From assembly GCA_013339895.1 (NCBI GenBank), contig JABACO010000012.1, positions 9,000,983 through 9,064,982 on the forward strand: a DNA stretch of 64,000 bases, read 5' to 3'. Positions 12,801-23,281 of the stretch are shown here, one piece after another (the stretch's first letter is position 1; each line of letters starts with the position of its first letter). Both the position numbers and the translations under genes were made by a program. A model generated the notes under the pieces. That model was not told the origin of the DNA and did not search any database. It worked only from the letters and a program-made list of their open reading frames with translations. Source of the DNA: Ephydatia muelleri (lineage: Eukaryota > Porifera > Demospongiae > Spongillida > Spongillidae).

Positions 12801-14062
12801 CCCAAACCCTTCAAGGAGGGGGGACGGCATACTTCGACCCCCTGACACCCACCATTGTACACATCCTGCTGACCTCGACCAATTCCAATGCCATCAAGCT
12901 GACCCGCATCCTGGCCAAGACACTCAACAGTACCTACATGTCTCTCTCCTCTAGCCTCGTCACGAACACATTTGGTATCAGGGTGGTCGCCATCAACTAC
13001 ACCAGTGCCCTTCCAGGCACTCTTGTCCCAGACACCACACCTCCCCACCTCGTCTCCTTCAGTCTGAACATGAGCTCAGAGGTGCTGGCCCTCACGTTTG
13101 ACGAGGCCGTGAGCGCATCATCCATCCAGCCAATCAGCATCACCCTCCAGCCCACAAGCTCCTCCTCCCAGCTTGACTCCGTCCAGTTGCATGGTGGTAA
13201 TGTGACTCTCGTCGATTCCACCGTTATCTACATCCAGCTTAGTAAGGCTGACCTGAACACTGTGAAGATAAATTACAACCTGGCAACCAGCGCCAACGAC
13301 ACGTGTATCAGTTTCGCTTCGACCGCAGCTGCCGATCTCGCCGTGCCGTCCAATCGGGTGGCAGCAGGGGTCACGTGCATGGTGACCTTCACACCTGACC
13401 TCGTCCCACCCCAGCTGGTGACCTTTGCTGTCAACGTGAACTCCAGTCAGCTCATCCTGAACTTCGACGAACCCATCGACATGGCTACCTTCAACGTGAC
13501 CGCCATCACGCTCCAGTCGAGCAAGGTGGCGAGGGTCGGGGTAGAAAATGTCTCGCTCACCGGGGGGCAGGCGAGCACCATCAACCAGCTCCAGGTGACC
13601 GTTACCGTGACGAACACGGACCTCAACCTGATCAAGCAGGGCAACCTTCTCCTAAGAAGCCTCATGACCTCCTTCATCAGCATTTCAGCCTCCCTGGTGG
13701 AAGATACGAGCGGCAATGCCGTCGCGGTGATCAGCACTGCAAGTGCCCTCCAAGCCAGCATGTACGTGGGGGACGGCAGGAACCCTCGGCTGCTCAGCTT
13801 CGACCTCAACATGAACAACGGGTACCTCACCCTGCACTTCTCCGAGACAGTCAACGTCTCCACGGTCAACTTTGGTGGGATAACACTTCAGTCGAACTCT
13901 CACGTGGACAGTAACTCCACTAACTTGTACACCCTCACCAAGGGGACTGTTCTCACGGCTTCGAACTCCCCCGATGTCGTCCTGGCTCTCAACAATGCCG
14001 ACCTGAACGCACTCAAGACGAGAGGGATTGCGACCAGCAACCTACCACGTGGATCACCCTGA
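9821..14062 (+). CDS. Giant extracellular repeat protein, second large exon
   Basis: This exon continues the same repeat in frame across the 268-base intron and adds about 11 units (roughly units 26 to 36 of the window). Unit boundaries are marked by DTTPP-like turns such as PDTTPPYLDHFDLDLN and PDLVPPQLVTFAVNVN, each followed by FSETVN-like strands. The Ser/Asn-rich insertion near 12,230-12,400 enlarges one unit with extra N-glycosylation motifs; a similar one lies near 7,740-7,850 in the first exon. The open frame runs to a stop at 14,062, but homology to the repeat ends at about 14,040, in the middle of the LATS-NNT motif, and continues in another frame. The last few residues before the stop are therefore not authentic. 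Confidence 0.8.
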   Translation, partial: VRYFIPDTTPPYLDHFDLDLNSNVLSLVFSKTVNASTLKMGGITLQSYVSINNATVSYTLTNGVFMTIDRPVIQIQLTTFDSNQLRSLPILTKSSNTTYISMTSGTIYDMVSLPLVPVNSSSAQKVNNFTSDTSSPSLTQFSINLSQETLTLNFSETVQISSFDATQVTLFYGNISYTLSGGAVLNQTNTPNVTLTLTTTDLNMIKFLYPLATGMNATYIAITMLGVTDVFGNPLIPVPALVASGFVADMVAPRLLSFGLDMNLGTLTITFSETVNTSSLSASGITLQSSANTTIGPFVLSSTSFSPSPNGTVVQVNISAVDLNALKQLTYLALNSSTVFLSLNPGTVLDMSGNPVVAIPASSALPASMYVRDMTRPQLVSFVLDRNVGVLTLTFSETVNATLINVTGLSLQSSSTSNLDSVPLTGGVASNISSYIITITLLSSDLNLIKSHAGLATSVNNTYITSTSLLVSDMFTNPLIPIITANALEAYLVVADRTSPTLKAYDLDMNAGTITFFFSESVNASTFDPTQLTLQNAQTATAYTTNYTLTGFSNQSLVSTVAGTIIAFQISTTDINNIKMMVAMTTSQNTTYLSLTSGFIQDQSGNPIVNISTAAGSQVQKYTPDTSCPSLDAFQLDLNVGLLLLTFNEPVNSRVLNVTGITVQNLKMAPSVKYTLTGGNLNCSQYTVVVVLVLSSYDLNLLKSKTALNAMATSPQNTFVHLSPLAIADSYGNMYCNVTQPLGAVTVIPDQIQPVLLSFNLDMNTGVLTLNFSEVLDLAHVYNLGSITFLSAPINATLISSLFPTASAMMVTMANVSINSTQTASNGTSANNQTVSSNSTAANGNQTSLNASSISLSTLLSASGVSYYTLTGGAASINLTSTPNVVTILLTPADLNAIKNTSGLARSPSTAYVSTATGLAYDFQGNQVVPVSPQGPLPVSVYVPVYTPPSLLSFTLDMNSNKLTLTFSETVNLSSLLPPAITLQSAPSLVPGQSQTLQGGGTAYFDPLTPTIVHILLTSTNSNAIKLTRILAKTLNSTYMSLSSSLVTNTFGIRVVAINYTSALPGTLVPDTTPPHLVSFSLNMSSEVLALTFDEAVSASSIQPISITLQPTSSSSQLDSVQLHGGNVTLVDSTVIYIQLSKADLNTVKINYNLATSANDTCISFASTAAADLAVPSNRVAAGVTCMVTFTPDLVPPQLVTFAVNVNSSQLILNFDEPIDMATFNVTAITLQSSKVARVGVENVSLTGGQASTINQLQVTVTVTNTDLNLIKQGNLLLRSLMTSFISISASLVEDTSGNAVAVISTASALQASMYVGDGRNPRLLSFDLNMNNGYLTLHFSETVNVSTVNFGGITLQSNSHVDSNSTNLYTLTKGTVLTASNSPDVVLALNNADLNALKTRGIATSNLPRGSP

Positions 14063-15295
14063 CCGGAGCTGTAACGGACACGACTGCCCTGGTGGTGCTG
14101 GACATTGTCAACGGGGTTAACGCCCTTCCAGGTCACCCTGTACGCACCCGATGTCAACGTTCCAATGCTCCTGTCCTTCACCATCGACCTCAACACAGGG
14201 ACACTGGTACTCTCCTTCAACGAAACTGTCAACGCCAACACCCTCGACACCACCCAACTGACCCTCGCGTCTGGCCGCAACGTCTCTGATAGCGCCCACA
14301 CTTACACCCTCACCAACACCTAGCTCCACAACCAACCAACTCAATCCTCCCCACCCTCGCGATAGCCCTGAGCGTCTTCGACCTCAACCGGATCAAGCAG
14401 ATCACAGTACTCTGCATGTCGCGCAACAACTCGTACCTCTACCTGACCGGGCTCACTGTGGCAGACACCTTTGGGAACCTCAACCTGAGGGTTCCTCCGT
14501 CCCAGGCCATCCAGGCACTGCTGTTCACGCCCGACAAGACTCCGCCCAGTGTTTGTGGGATTCGATCTAGACATGAACACCGGTACCTTTACGCTTACGT
14601 TCTCGGAGACTGTAAACTCAGCGACCCTGTACCTGTACGGAATGACCCTCTACAACAACCCCTCCTCTCCCACGGCCTACTACCAGCTGCGCGGTCCCTA
14701 CGCCAACGTCTCCACTCCTTTCAACGTCATCAAGGTCGTTGTCAACAACAACGACCTCAACGCCATCAAGGCACTGACTCCGCTCCTGGCGACCAGCGTA
14801 CCTGGCCAATCCCTACACCAGCTCCGACACCTTCCTCGACATGACCTCGTTCACCATTCGTGACATGAATGGCAACAATGTGACAGGTCTCTCCTCCCCT
14901 TCCTGTGACCCTCTTCATCCCAGGACACCACGCCTCCTCAGCTCCTGTCCTTCTCCATCGACATGAACAAAGGCCAGCTCACCCTGAACTTCAGCGAGAC
15001 GGTCCAGAGCGGGACTCTGGATCCTAAGGGACCTCTCCCTCCTCAGCAACGCCACCTTCGTTCCCATCCCGTACAACCCTGCGGACCAGCAGCAGTTGAC
15101 GGGCGGGATCGTGTTGACGTCCGCAAACAGCTTCTCTGTGACCTTCCAGCTGTCGAAACGAGGACAGCAATACCATCAAGGCCAAGAACATGTGTACCAG
15201 GGCTCTGGGGGTGCTCAACTGCTACATGGCTTACGGAACAGGTGCTGTGGAAGACATGAGCAATAACTCCATTATCGGCTGTCGTTATCTACATT
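14041..15295 (+). pseudogene. Frame-broken 3' tail of the giant repeat gene
   Basis: About three more repeat units are readable only by switching frame. TTWITLTGAV starts near 14,048; the next unit with LLSFTIDLNTG starts near 14,140; FVGFDLDMNTG starts near 14,552; LLSFSIDMNKG starts near 14,940. I count roughly eight frame changes in 1.25 kb, after none in the preceding 13.7 kb. A TAA near 15,293 follows a weak match. Either the locus has lost its true 3' end and this is a decaying duplicate, or this stretch is poorly assembled. No transmembrane or anchor exon was found before the next gene begins 220 bases on. Confidence 0.65.
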
Positions 15296-15518
15296 AAAAC
15301 CAAAACCATACTTAGTAAAGGGTAGTTTGTGAACGTTGCATAGTAGAAGCAGCACCTTCGTAATCTTCTGTACATCTACATGTGTATTAATGTGTTGTCT
15401 TAGATATTAATCATATTCATAATGTTTGTAAGTCAAATGCACGGTCACGAGTGTACACGCCCGCGTATTCGTGCATTGGAGGAGGCGATAAAGTGAAAGG
15501 GCGCGTGTACTAACTCTA

Positions 15519-17971
15519 ATGGACAGAACAGCGGCGCCACATGCAGGAGGAAAGACGTATAACCACACGACAACGTTCAAGTAGGTTACAGCTAGTGAAG
15601 GTTGGGGCGTGCAGCGACATTTATCTCCTATTACGATGATGCAGAACAGCATGGGATAAAGTAGCCCAGGCACTATGGAAACGTTACCCTAACCCCTACA
15701 GTCAGCACGTTCGTTCAGAGGACACAATTAGCAGGTGAGCGCGGTAAAATCATATGCTAAAATCTACGAGGGGGAAAAGTTGGAAGGAATGCGTGCTACG
15801 GTCTCAATTGACGCACACGTGTTGCAGATAGCACGCTTAGATACTGACGATTGAGGCATGACATGTATTGTTTGTCATGATAGGACGGTGAACGAAGGGA
15901 AATTGGTTACCAAACGTCTGCTAACCAAGACCAACAGACCACCGTGGTGGTTGGAAAAGGTACGTCAGCGTGCCTTACATATTTGCATGCATAAATCTGC
16001 AGTGGTATTTTTTTTTTTTCTTTCTTCTCCATCAACACCCTAACACGTGTAGTTTGTAGCTCAAGGGTCAACAGCCTGCATCATTGAGGAGTCCGAGGTG
16101 GATGCTGCTGCCAAGACCTTCAAGACACACACGAGGAATGTCTCCCACAGCAGACTGTTGTCCGTGGAAGAGAGCTGCCTCTATTACGTCTCCCCTGAAA
16201 ATAACGATTGGTCAGTGTGCCTGGGTCTCTGATTTTCAGGTGTTAAAGTGGGTGGAGCATCTCGCCCACACACCCCAAGTTAACGGAGGTGGTGCCCTCC
16301 CATACGTATTGTGTGAACTATAAACCCCCTTTCATCGTTTTATTTCAATGACTGTTCATTGTATTCATGTACATCAATACATCAATAGCCTTACATTCAA
16401 AATTCAAATTCAATGCATGGTAAAACCTGTTCGGTGATATATATTTGTTCATTGTACACCTTACTGATGCAGAAAGTATAGCTTTTATGTGTTCTTTCAA
16501 GCAATTGTTAAGTGGTCACTGAATTACATGATCTATCACATGATCTATCACATGTAGGACATGCTGTGAAAAGCAGGTGTGGATCAAGTGTGGCGTGAGA
16601 GGCTTTTCGAGGGCAGTGGAAAAGTTCAGTGCAGATAGATACAAAGGCAATGCTCACAAGGTACCCACATGATCATAGGTGTTAAGTGCCACATGACAAA
16701 GGTGTAAAGAGTGATAGTCAATGATCAGCATGACATTGGCTGATAGGTAATGATCACAGGACATAAGCATTTTAAGTTACGTCATTTAATGATCATAATT
16801 TATTTCACATGTCAATGGTGGAATGGGCTAGTCTTAATTAAAACCTGGGCATGACTGACTACTAGTTCATCCAGCGTACGTGGGAAAGAAAATGACGGGG
16901 AAGGTCCAGCTGCAGGATGAAAAAATCGAAGTTTCAATTGCTGGCTTTGGTGATGGAGAAATATGTTGACCAGAAGCAATTGAAAGTTCGATTTTTTCAT
17001 CCTGCTGGACCTTCCACGTCATTTTCTTTCCCACGCAGGCTGGATGAACTAGTAATCAGTCATGCCCAGGTTTTAATGAAGACTAGCCCAATTACATTGA
17101 CGGGTCGAGTGTACAACATTCCCAGTGCAGATGGGCTGCAAGCTACACTATTTCTAAATGATTTGTAGATAAATATTCCGTTGTTGATTATGCGCGTATG
17201 CTTGTGTAAACTTGTGGTCAGCTGTTCAAACCAAATGATATGGTATATTTTTTATGTAAACCTTTGAAGTCCTACATAAAAGTTACCATATTAATTGCAC
17301 AATCATCCAGGAACTCAATCATCAAAATTTCGTTTAAGTATTGCAATATACTTTTTGGCAATTAAAACTTAAATATGTTACCAATAAATGACTGATTGTC
17401 CAATGATGATGTGAAGTTGGGTACTAGGTGGGTTACCATATCCTTCAGTGCATTTTCTTACTGTAAGGTCAACTTGAGTTATAGAGCCAATGCTGTGATT
17501 TGTTTATACAAAGGGTCAAAACTTTGAACCCATACAGTTCAAAAGTGGTTTGATCTTTGGCAACATTGATAGACATCCTGATCACATGCACGAGTTAGCG
17601 CAATAAATTTAAATTTTTCTTTCTGCATGCATTCATTCCAATGTGATGTGTGTGGGACATGTTTTGTTCAGGCGGGTTGCACGTGCACACGCAAGCACAT
17701 AGTAACATGTCGCGCACACAGATGCAAGTGTGCACGTACTATCACACTAACGTGTCACATACTAAAATGTCACACATCTGCACATACCCACATGCAGACA
17801 CATACACAGTACAATGCCATGCAAGGTAATATCTGTGTATCTCCTTTGCACTCTTTTTATTCAACATCATCAGAGGTGCCCCAGTGTGTAATTATTGTTT
17901 TCCTTTTGATTTAGGCAGAGATGGGGTTGGAGTTTGTCATCAATAAACTGTTCCCTGCGTCTAGTTCGTGA
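15519..17971 (+). CDS. PRELID1: PRELI-domain protein, PRELID1/Ups1-like
   Basis: Six exons: 15519-15580, 15645-15734, 15884-15959, 16053-16210, 16558-16661 and 17915-17971. Each has GT/AG borders and compatible phases, and together they encode about 181 residues. Conserved landmarks are TAWDKVAQALWKRYPNPYS near the start, LVTKRLLTKTNRPPWW, a middle block ending in SRLLSVEESCLYYV, then GVRGFSRAVEKF and GLEFVINKLFP at the C-terminus. In the known family this protein, bound to TRIAP1, shuttles phosphatidic acid across the mitochondrial intermembrane space for cardiolipin synthesis. The start (ATG 15519) is chosen because the phase-2 splice gives a lysine joining directly to TAWDK. One oddity: exon 5 has five A's at 16620-16624 where four keep the frame, so the gene as written breaks there; a read error or a real lesion are both possible. 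It lacks the long Lys/Ala-rich tail of vertebrate PRELID1. Intron 5 holds a hairpin MITE. Confidence 0.88.
16824..17090. mobile_element. Foldback MITE in intron 5 of the PRELI gene
   Basis: This is a ~267-base near-perfect palindrome. The outer arms are TGGGCTAGTCTT and AAGACTAGCCCA. The arms continue through CATGACTGACTACTAGTTCATCC, matched in inverted form on the other side with small indels, down to a loop near 16,945-16,965. It has no coding capacity. I could not confirm a target-site duplication. Confidence 0.75.
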
Positions 17972-18033
17972 ACTGGTGTTGTTTGTTCTCTGTATGTCAA
18001 TATGTACGTCATGTGATTTTTACATGGATCACA

Positions 18034-18039
18034 AATAAA
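18034..18039 (+). terminator. Poly(A) signal of the PRELI gene
   Basis: AATAAA lies 63 bases after the TGA of the PRELI-like gene, inside ACAAATAAAG, and is the first canonical signal downstream on this strand. Confidence 0.6.
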
Positions 18040-18195
18040 GTTACACACACTGTTCTGAGTTTTTGTTTTTCAAGTACTCGTGCAATTTTGTTTTTCCTTG
18101 CAAACAATTTGCAAATTGGCAAGTGTCGTATGTGTGCTCTGGATTAGCCCCATGCATTGCACAGCATGCAATTTATGTGGCCAAGGCATGGAAGG

Positions 18196-18198
<3 letters not shown>

Positions 18199-18233
<35 letters not shown>

Positions 18234-18256
18234 GTGCGTGTGTGCGTGTGTTGTGT
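18199..18256. repeat. TG/GT microsatellite
   Basis: A run of (GT)n is interrupted by GTGC units. The overlapping Cys/Val ORFs are artefacts of the repeat. The surrounding 18,040-18,960 shows no gene; a short open stretch near 18,407-18,510 (HVESRKAAKRIFKSTK) has no supporting splice context. Confidence 0.9.
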
Positions 18257-18960
18257 TGCGTGTGGGGGAGGACATTTATCCACAGCAAGTTAGCACACTT
18301 CCAGGCCACGATTGGGACATACTAATTCATCATTTTTCTGAGTGATGTTTTGCATGGCACCTTGCAGTTATATTGTTAGCAGCCACGGTACATCTTCTGG
18401 TACACCATGTTGAGTCCAGGAAGGCAGCCAAGAGGATATTCAAAAGCACCAAGACGCAACAGGACGACCTGCCTGACTTATTAGTGTCACCATGTGTCTG
18501 GTGTACTCCATGACAAGAGGTGAGGCGAAGATGGTATCTGGGCCGAATGGGCAGTGGATGTTCATGCAGGGCGCATTAAATGCTGGCACTTAACAAAAGA
18601 ACAAAATTCTGGATGTTCCATAACTCAGTCAATTTCAGTGATTCAGCTTTTGTGATCACCATTTCAATTTGGTTGGCAAAATTATCTTTTCTCCACCCAA
18701 TGTCTAAGTATTTTCAACAGGAGCTTAACATAACATTTCTGTGCTGGCTTTAAAAATTTTAACAATTTTAAAAACAAAACAAAAGTTATAAAAATGTTGA
18801 CAAATGTAGGGATGTTTAGCGCACATACATTAACTACATGCAAATGTACAGCCCGGCCCTGATGATGTGACTCGGATCAGCCATAGTAATTGTAGACCTG
18901 TTGGGACAAGGAGAAATGTGGAAATATATAAACATGAGCAACACCATGGGCAGCCAACCT

Positions 18961-18962
18961 CT

Positions 18963-18998
<36 letters not shown>

Positions 18999-19135
18999 AT
19001 ATCTCTTGATCTCTCTCTCTCTCTCTCTCTCCAAAGCTCGCTCTCTCTACACCACGCTCTCTCTATCCAAAGCTAGACTCTCTACACCAAAGCTTCTCTC
19101 TCCAAGCTCGCTCTCTCTCACAAAGCTCTCTCTCA

Positions 19136-19186
<51 letters not shown>

Positions 19187-19191
19187 AAGCA

Positions 19192-19247
<56 letters not shown>

Positions 19248-19402
19248 ATCTCTCTTCTCATCCAAAGCTTTCTCTCTCTCTCTCTCTCTCTCTCTCCTCT
19301 CTCTTCTCTCAAAGCTCTTCTTCCAAGCTCTTCTCTTTCTTCTCTCTTCTTTTCTCTCTCTCTCTCTCTCTCCCAAGCTCTCTCTCTCTCTCTCTCTCTC
19401 TC
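18961..19402. repeat. CT microsatellite interspersed with AAAGCTCG-type units
   Basis: About 440 bases of (CT)n are broken at intervals by CCAAAGCT or similar. The Ser/Leu-rich ORF on the plus strand and the Glu/Arg-rich ORF on the minus strand are simple-sequence artefacts. Confidence 0.92.
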
Positions 19403-19726
19403 AACTCTTCAAAGATGCACACATATGCAATTCAGTATTCAGTAGTGCTTTTCACCAAAATTAGAGAGACAACTGGATCTTTGTATTTTGCAGATCGTGC
19501 TAATTATTTCACCATCCACAAATTGAGCGTAGACACACATGTGTCCACTCCATATTCACTTTTTTGCTCTTTTCCACTAAATTGTTCTTACACTAAAGGT
19601 ACTGCTTTATTAAGATTTTTATAATGGGTAGGTAGCTTAACAGAAATAAACATCTCAACCTTCACACCGGCACCATCCTCACACACACACTATCACACTC
19701 CCATATCACACCTCTTCAACGCTTAC

Positions 19727-21256
19727 CCGAGGAGGACGGTACAAACCCAGCACCAGACCCAGGACGAGGTCACTGGCTACAAAGGCAAACACAACAGCTG
19801 CAAAGTTCAGGTAGACAGCCACAGTACTACGACTCTTGGCTTTGCGAATATCTCCATTACTAGTTGAGCTTTCACTCTTGAGGGGAATGGAGAACATTAT
19901 TGATTATTGGTACATTTCTGACCTCTGACTCAACATTAACCCCACAACCACAATGGACTATGGGAGTGGGGGAGGCACTCCAAAGACAGCATTTTTCTTT
20001 GTTGACAAGAACAAATCGCATTTGTTCATTTCTTCGTCTACTTAGCTTGATTGTACTGCTAGTAAATCACATGACCAACAAAATGGCTATTTAATCTCTC
20101 CCTTTTAGTTTCCTTTCCCGGCCCACCCCCCTCTCCTTCCCCTCTCCTTCCCTTTCCCTCCCTTTTCCTCACTCTCCCAAGACCACATTAGGTAACCTAC
20201 CTTCCTGGACATCACCACTGCAGGCACAGATAACAGCAGGGACAGAGGAAACATGAATCCAAACACTACCATGGTGAAATAGGACAGCCACAGGTAGCTG
20301 ATAGGTGTGTATCGTAGGTTTGGTAGATTGGAGTACGGAGAGCCCTAAAGAGAGTAAACAAATGTGAGATATTTTTTAAGTGATGGTGGAATGCTGTATG
20401 ATTGAACCAAGCAAAACACCGAGTTGTCATAACAATCACATGAAGACACCACACCAACTATAGGAATGAGTCTGTATTCAATGTGAACACATAGTAATTC
20501 ATCTCTCAACACGTCACAAGGTATAGGGGTCTGTGGTGAATGGACAGCGAGTCCCTTGCACTATGGCATGTTAATTTCAATTGCATGATCTGTTTGTGCA
20601 ATGCAATCTGCCTTCCCTCTCTTCTCACCATAATCTGCCTTCCCCCCTCTTCTCACAGTAATCTGCCTTCCCCTCACTTCTCCTATGAGTAGTAATTACA
20701 GCTACATTCCTACATAGCATGGCACTTCCACACCCTAACCACACCCTAACCACACCCTAACCACATCCTTGCTTATTGGTAACTGTAAGGGAGCGCGACC
20801 ACTCAACCAGCATGCCAACCGTTGTAACTCAATCACATCACTAGAACAAACCCCAAGTACACAGACACAGGTGGGCCTTAAATAAAAGGGTGCAGTCTAA
20901 CTTTGACAGGTTATGCACGCAGGCCTTGATGTTTGCCTGGCAACGGATTGGCTTGTACAACTCTTGTTCAGATGCATGTTTTCGATTCGATATCATTGGT
21001 ACCAGAGCTCTTAAGAATCACTTACTGTGTGTAGAAATTCCAATTAGATTAGTTACAAAGGGGGAAACAACATGCATATCGGACAATACTTTGAACAGGA
21101 GGGTGTGGTACTGCCATGTACATTTGGTTCAATGAAAGACGTCACACATTACCCCAGGGTTTACTATGAAACTCTACATTGCTATTGTTCAGAAGATTAT
21201 GCAGAGGCGTAGGAACGTATTTAAGATTGGGGGGGCCGACTTTGTAAAATTATTAA

Positions 21257-21291
<35 letters not shown>

Positions 21292-22333
21292 CCGCTTACG
21301 ACGGGGGGGGGGGGGGGGGGCACACAGAAAATACGTTATCGGTTGTTAATAATACACGGTTTTGCTAACCGTTACAGTATTACAGAGCGCGCGTAATGAA
21401 GTAGACGTAGACGTAATATGGTGACGTGCGGTTACGGATACTAAGTACCGGTGAGTTAAACTAAACTAAAGGGGTAACATTGGGGGGGCCGAAGTATACG
21501 TCGGCCCCCCCACTATAAGATTGGGGGGGCCAAGGCCCCCCCCCCCCCCCCCCCCCCGGTTCCTACGCCTCTGTATGTCGTTCAAATCTTGCACGATGTC
21601 ATAGGTCAGGGTTCAATATGTATGTCATTTAAATTCCCTGCGCCCACACACATATTTCTCACATGGTGTCATAGGTCAGGGTTCTATTGTTAGGGGAATT
21701 AATATGTACAAATAACTCCACAAAAAGTAGACATGACCTTTATGGTGATAACCCACCCCACTTTAGGTTAATAAGGCAAATCCCATGGCAACCGTGCCTT
21801 ACCATGATAACCATTCCTCCTTGTGCACTGTTGTACATCACTCCAGCTGATGGGGGAGGGTACATCTGGGGGTAGGCCATCTGTCCCATTGGTACTCCAG
21901 CCATCTGGACCTGAGGTAGCTGTCCCATTGGACCCATCTGCATCTGAGCAGGCTTCATCGCTTGCATCTGCCACTGGACCAACAGCTTGTTGTCCTCCCA
22001 TCATCATCATCATTGGCTGTCCCATTGGCATCGGCTGTCCCGTCGTCATTTGCCCGCCTTGCTGTCCCATCATGCATCGGCTGTCCCATCGGCATTTGCC
22101 CGCCCTGCTGCCCCATCGCCATCATCGGCTGTCCGCCGAACATCATTGTCGACTGTCCTTGCGGCTGTATAATCAGAAAGCTAGTATGTCCGATCTGCTC
22201 GAACACAATACCGGTACGGGCTTACAGTTACCACGCCTGTCTGCTGAGTAGCGCTCCGTCCAGACTCGTGAGGCAGTACGGCGCCATTCGAATGCTGCTC
22301 AGGCTGAGATCTCTGGTCGGGTGTCGTGGCCAT
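19727..22333 (-). CDS. Dispanin-like membrane protein, Q/M/G-rich type (copy 2, frame-disturbed)
   Basis: Exons on the minus strand: 22333-22226, 22164-21803, 20344-20201 and 19876-19727. Exon 1 encodes MATTPDQRSQPEQHSNGAV. Exon 2 is the Gln/Met/Gly-rich region ending in YPPPSAGVMYNSAQGGMV. Exon 3 encodes NLRYTPISYLWLSYFTMVVF and a hydrophobic segment ending in a basic SRK-type motif. Exon 4 encodes NGDIRKAKSRSTVAVYLNFA and a second hydrophobic segment. Two hydrophobic segments around a short GD-containing loop are the CD225/dispanin layout. It is clearly homologous to the copy at 37,917-40,152. Relative to that copy, exon 2 has an extra base near 22,075 and another near 21,973, so its length is not a multiple of three. 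Similarity to the other copy ends near 19,650, so no fifth exon is seen. It may be a recent pseudogene or carry assembly indels. Confidence 0.68.
20731..20767. repeat. Short CCACACCCTAA tandem repeat
   Basis: Three or more copies of an 11-base unit, CACACCCTAAC, lie between exons 2 and 3 of the minus-strand dispanin gene. It resembles a telomere-like hexamer by chance, but the unit is 11 bases, not 6. Confidence 0.7.
21202..21573. mobile_element. Non-autonomous hAT-like element with poly-G ends
   Basis: The terminal inverted repeats start CAGAGGCGTAGGAAC and end GTTCCTACGCCTCTG, followed inward by long G runs on the left and C runs on the right. The ~372-base interior has no transposase. CAG-starting termini with G runs fit hAT MITEs. 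I do not see a clean 8-bp target duplication (only TATG is shared at the borders), so the family call is tentative. It sits in intron 2 of the minus-strand dispanin gene. Confidence 0.6.
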
Positions 22334-23281
22334 CGCACGCGAATATTCAGACTGTAGACTGCAGCGCGATGGATTGATTAATAAGGATATAGTAGTAACG
22401 CCCACGGCGGTCATAATGATCTTTAATGATAGTGTTCGGAAAATACTCTTGTAGGCCTTCAGAAGAGAATTTGACTGTGGCTATCTACCTGGATATTGCA
22501 GCTGTTGTGCCTATGACTACAAGCTAGGAATGTGTATTCAACCCATTTCTTGAAGACAAGCTGCTCATTATAGCGACTCTTCAGTGCCAGGCGTGAGTAT
22601 TAAACGTTATGGCAATTGGAAAAAGTGTACATGTTATTCTATCAATTCATTGTACTTTGCAAAACAGTTATACCTACGTTATGCGACATTGAAGATAAAT
22701 TAATGTGTGCTTATTTCAATACTAACTTCGTATATAACCATGTCTATTTGTAGAGGTGTGAGTGTTTTATGATAGTGAGAGGGAGTAGGAGAAAGTATTA
22801 AATGGAGAACACGTTAAGTGATTGGCTGTTACCATGCTGTGTTGTTGCTCACGTGTCCATTACTTCTTCCCAATAGACGGTTAGAATGCAGCAGCTCGTC
22901 TGGGACACGTGATCAGTGTTGCACATTTGTATGCCCACTACTGTGACGTCATGCACTTTTGGTGATAAACTATTATCTGCCAAACGTGATGTCACATGTA
23001 CACAGCGCTGCATTTGAAGACAAAATCAGGCGCTAGACCATACTAGATTCATGTAGCGGTGATGTGATCCGCTGCTGTGAAAATCAAGACTAATTATGTA
23101 TATCTTAAAACGGCTTCTGTAGAGACCTTGGGGGAGACCCCCACCCTTTTAATAGCTATCAACGCCTCACTACCTAGGATGTCAGCCGGGCCAGCATACC
23201 GTCATCGATGAACTCGTCCGCATATATATGCAATGATGATGGCATTGATGCATTGCAAGTCCACTGCTGTCTATAGCGAAA
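22334..23281. promoter_or_regulatory. Divergent intergenic region between two dispanin genes
   Basis: About 950 bases separate the start codons of the minus-strand Q/M/G-rich gene and the plus-strand P/Q-rich gene, so both promoters must lie here. A TGACGTCA octamer is present near 22,943. No ORF is convincing. Confidence 0.45.

Noticed and set aside
18063-18345. Cys/Val-rich ORFs in three frames
   Set aside because: Products of the TG microsatellite.
18407-18540. Open stretch HVESRKAAKRIFKSTK as an extra PRELI exon
   Set aside because: It lies after the stop and poly(A) signal of the PRELI gene and has no fitting splice sites.
18901-19464. Long Ser/Leu-rich (plus) and Glu/Arg-rich (minus) ORFs
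   Set aside because: Both are translations of the CT microsatellite.
20731-20767. Interstitial telomere repeat
   Set aside because: The unit is 11 bases (CACACCCTAAC), not a TTAGGG hexamer array.
21823-22357. Plus-strand ORFs rich in Pro/Ser/His opposite the minus-strand Q/M/G-rich gene
   Set aside because: Antisense shadows of the Gln/Met/Gly-coding exon; the same shadows occur at 37,968-38,534.
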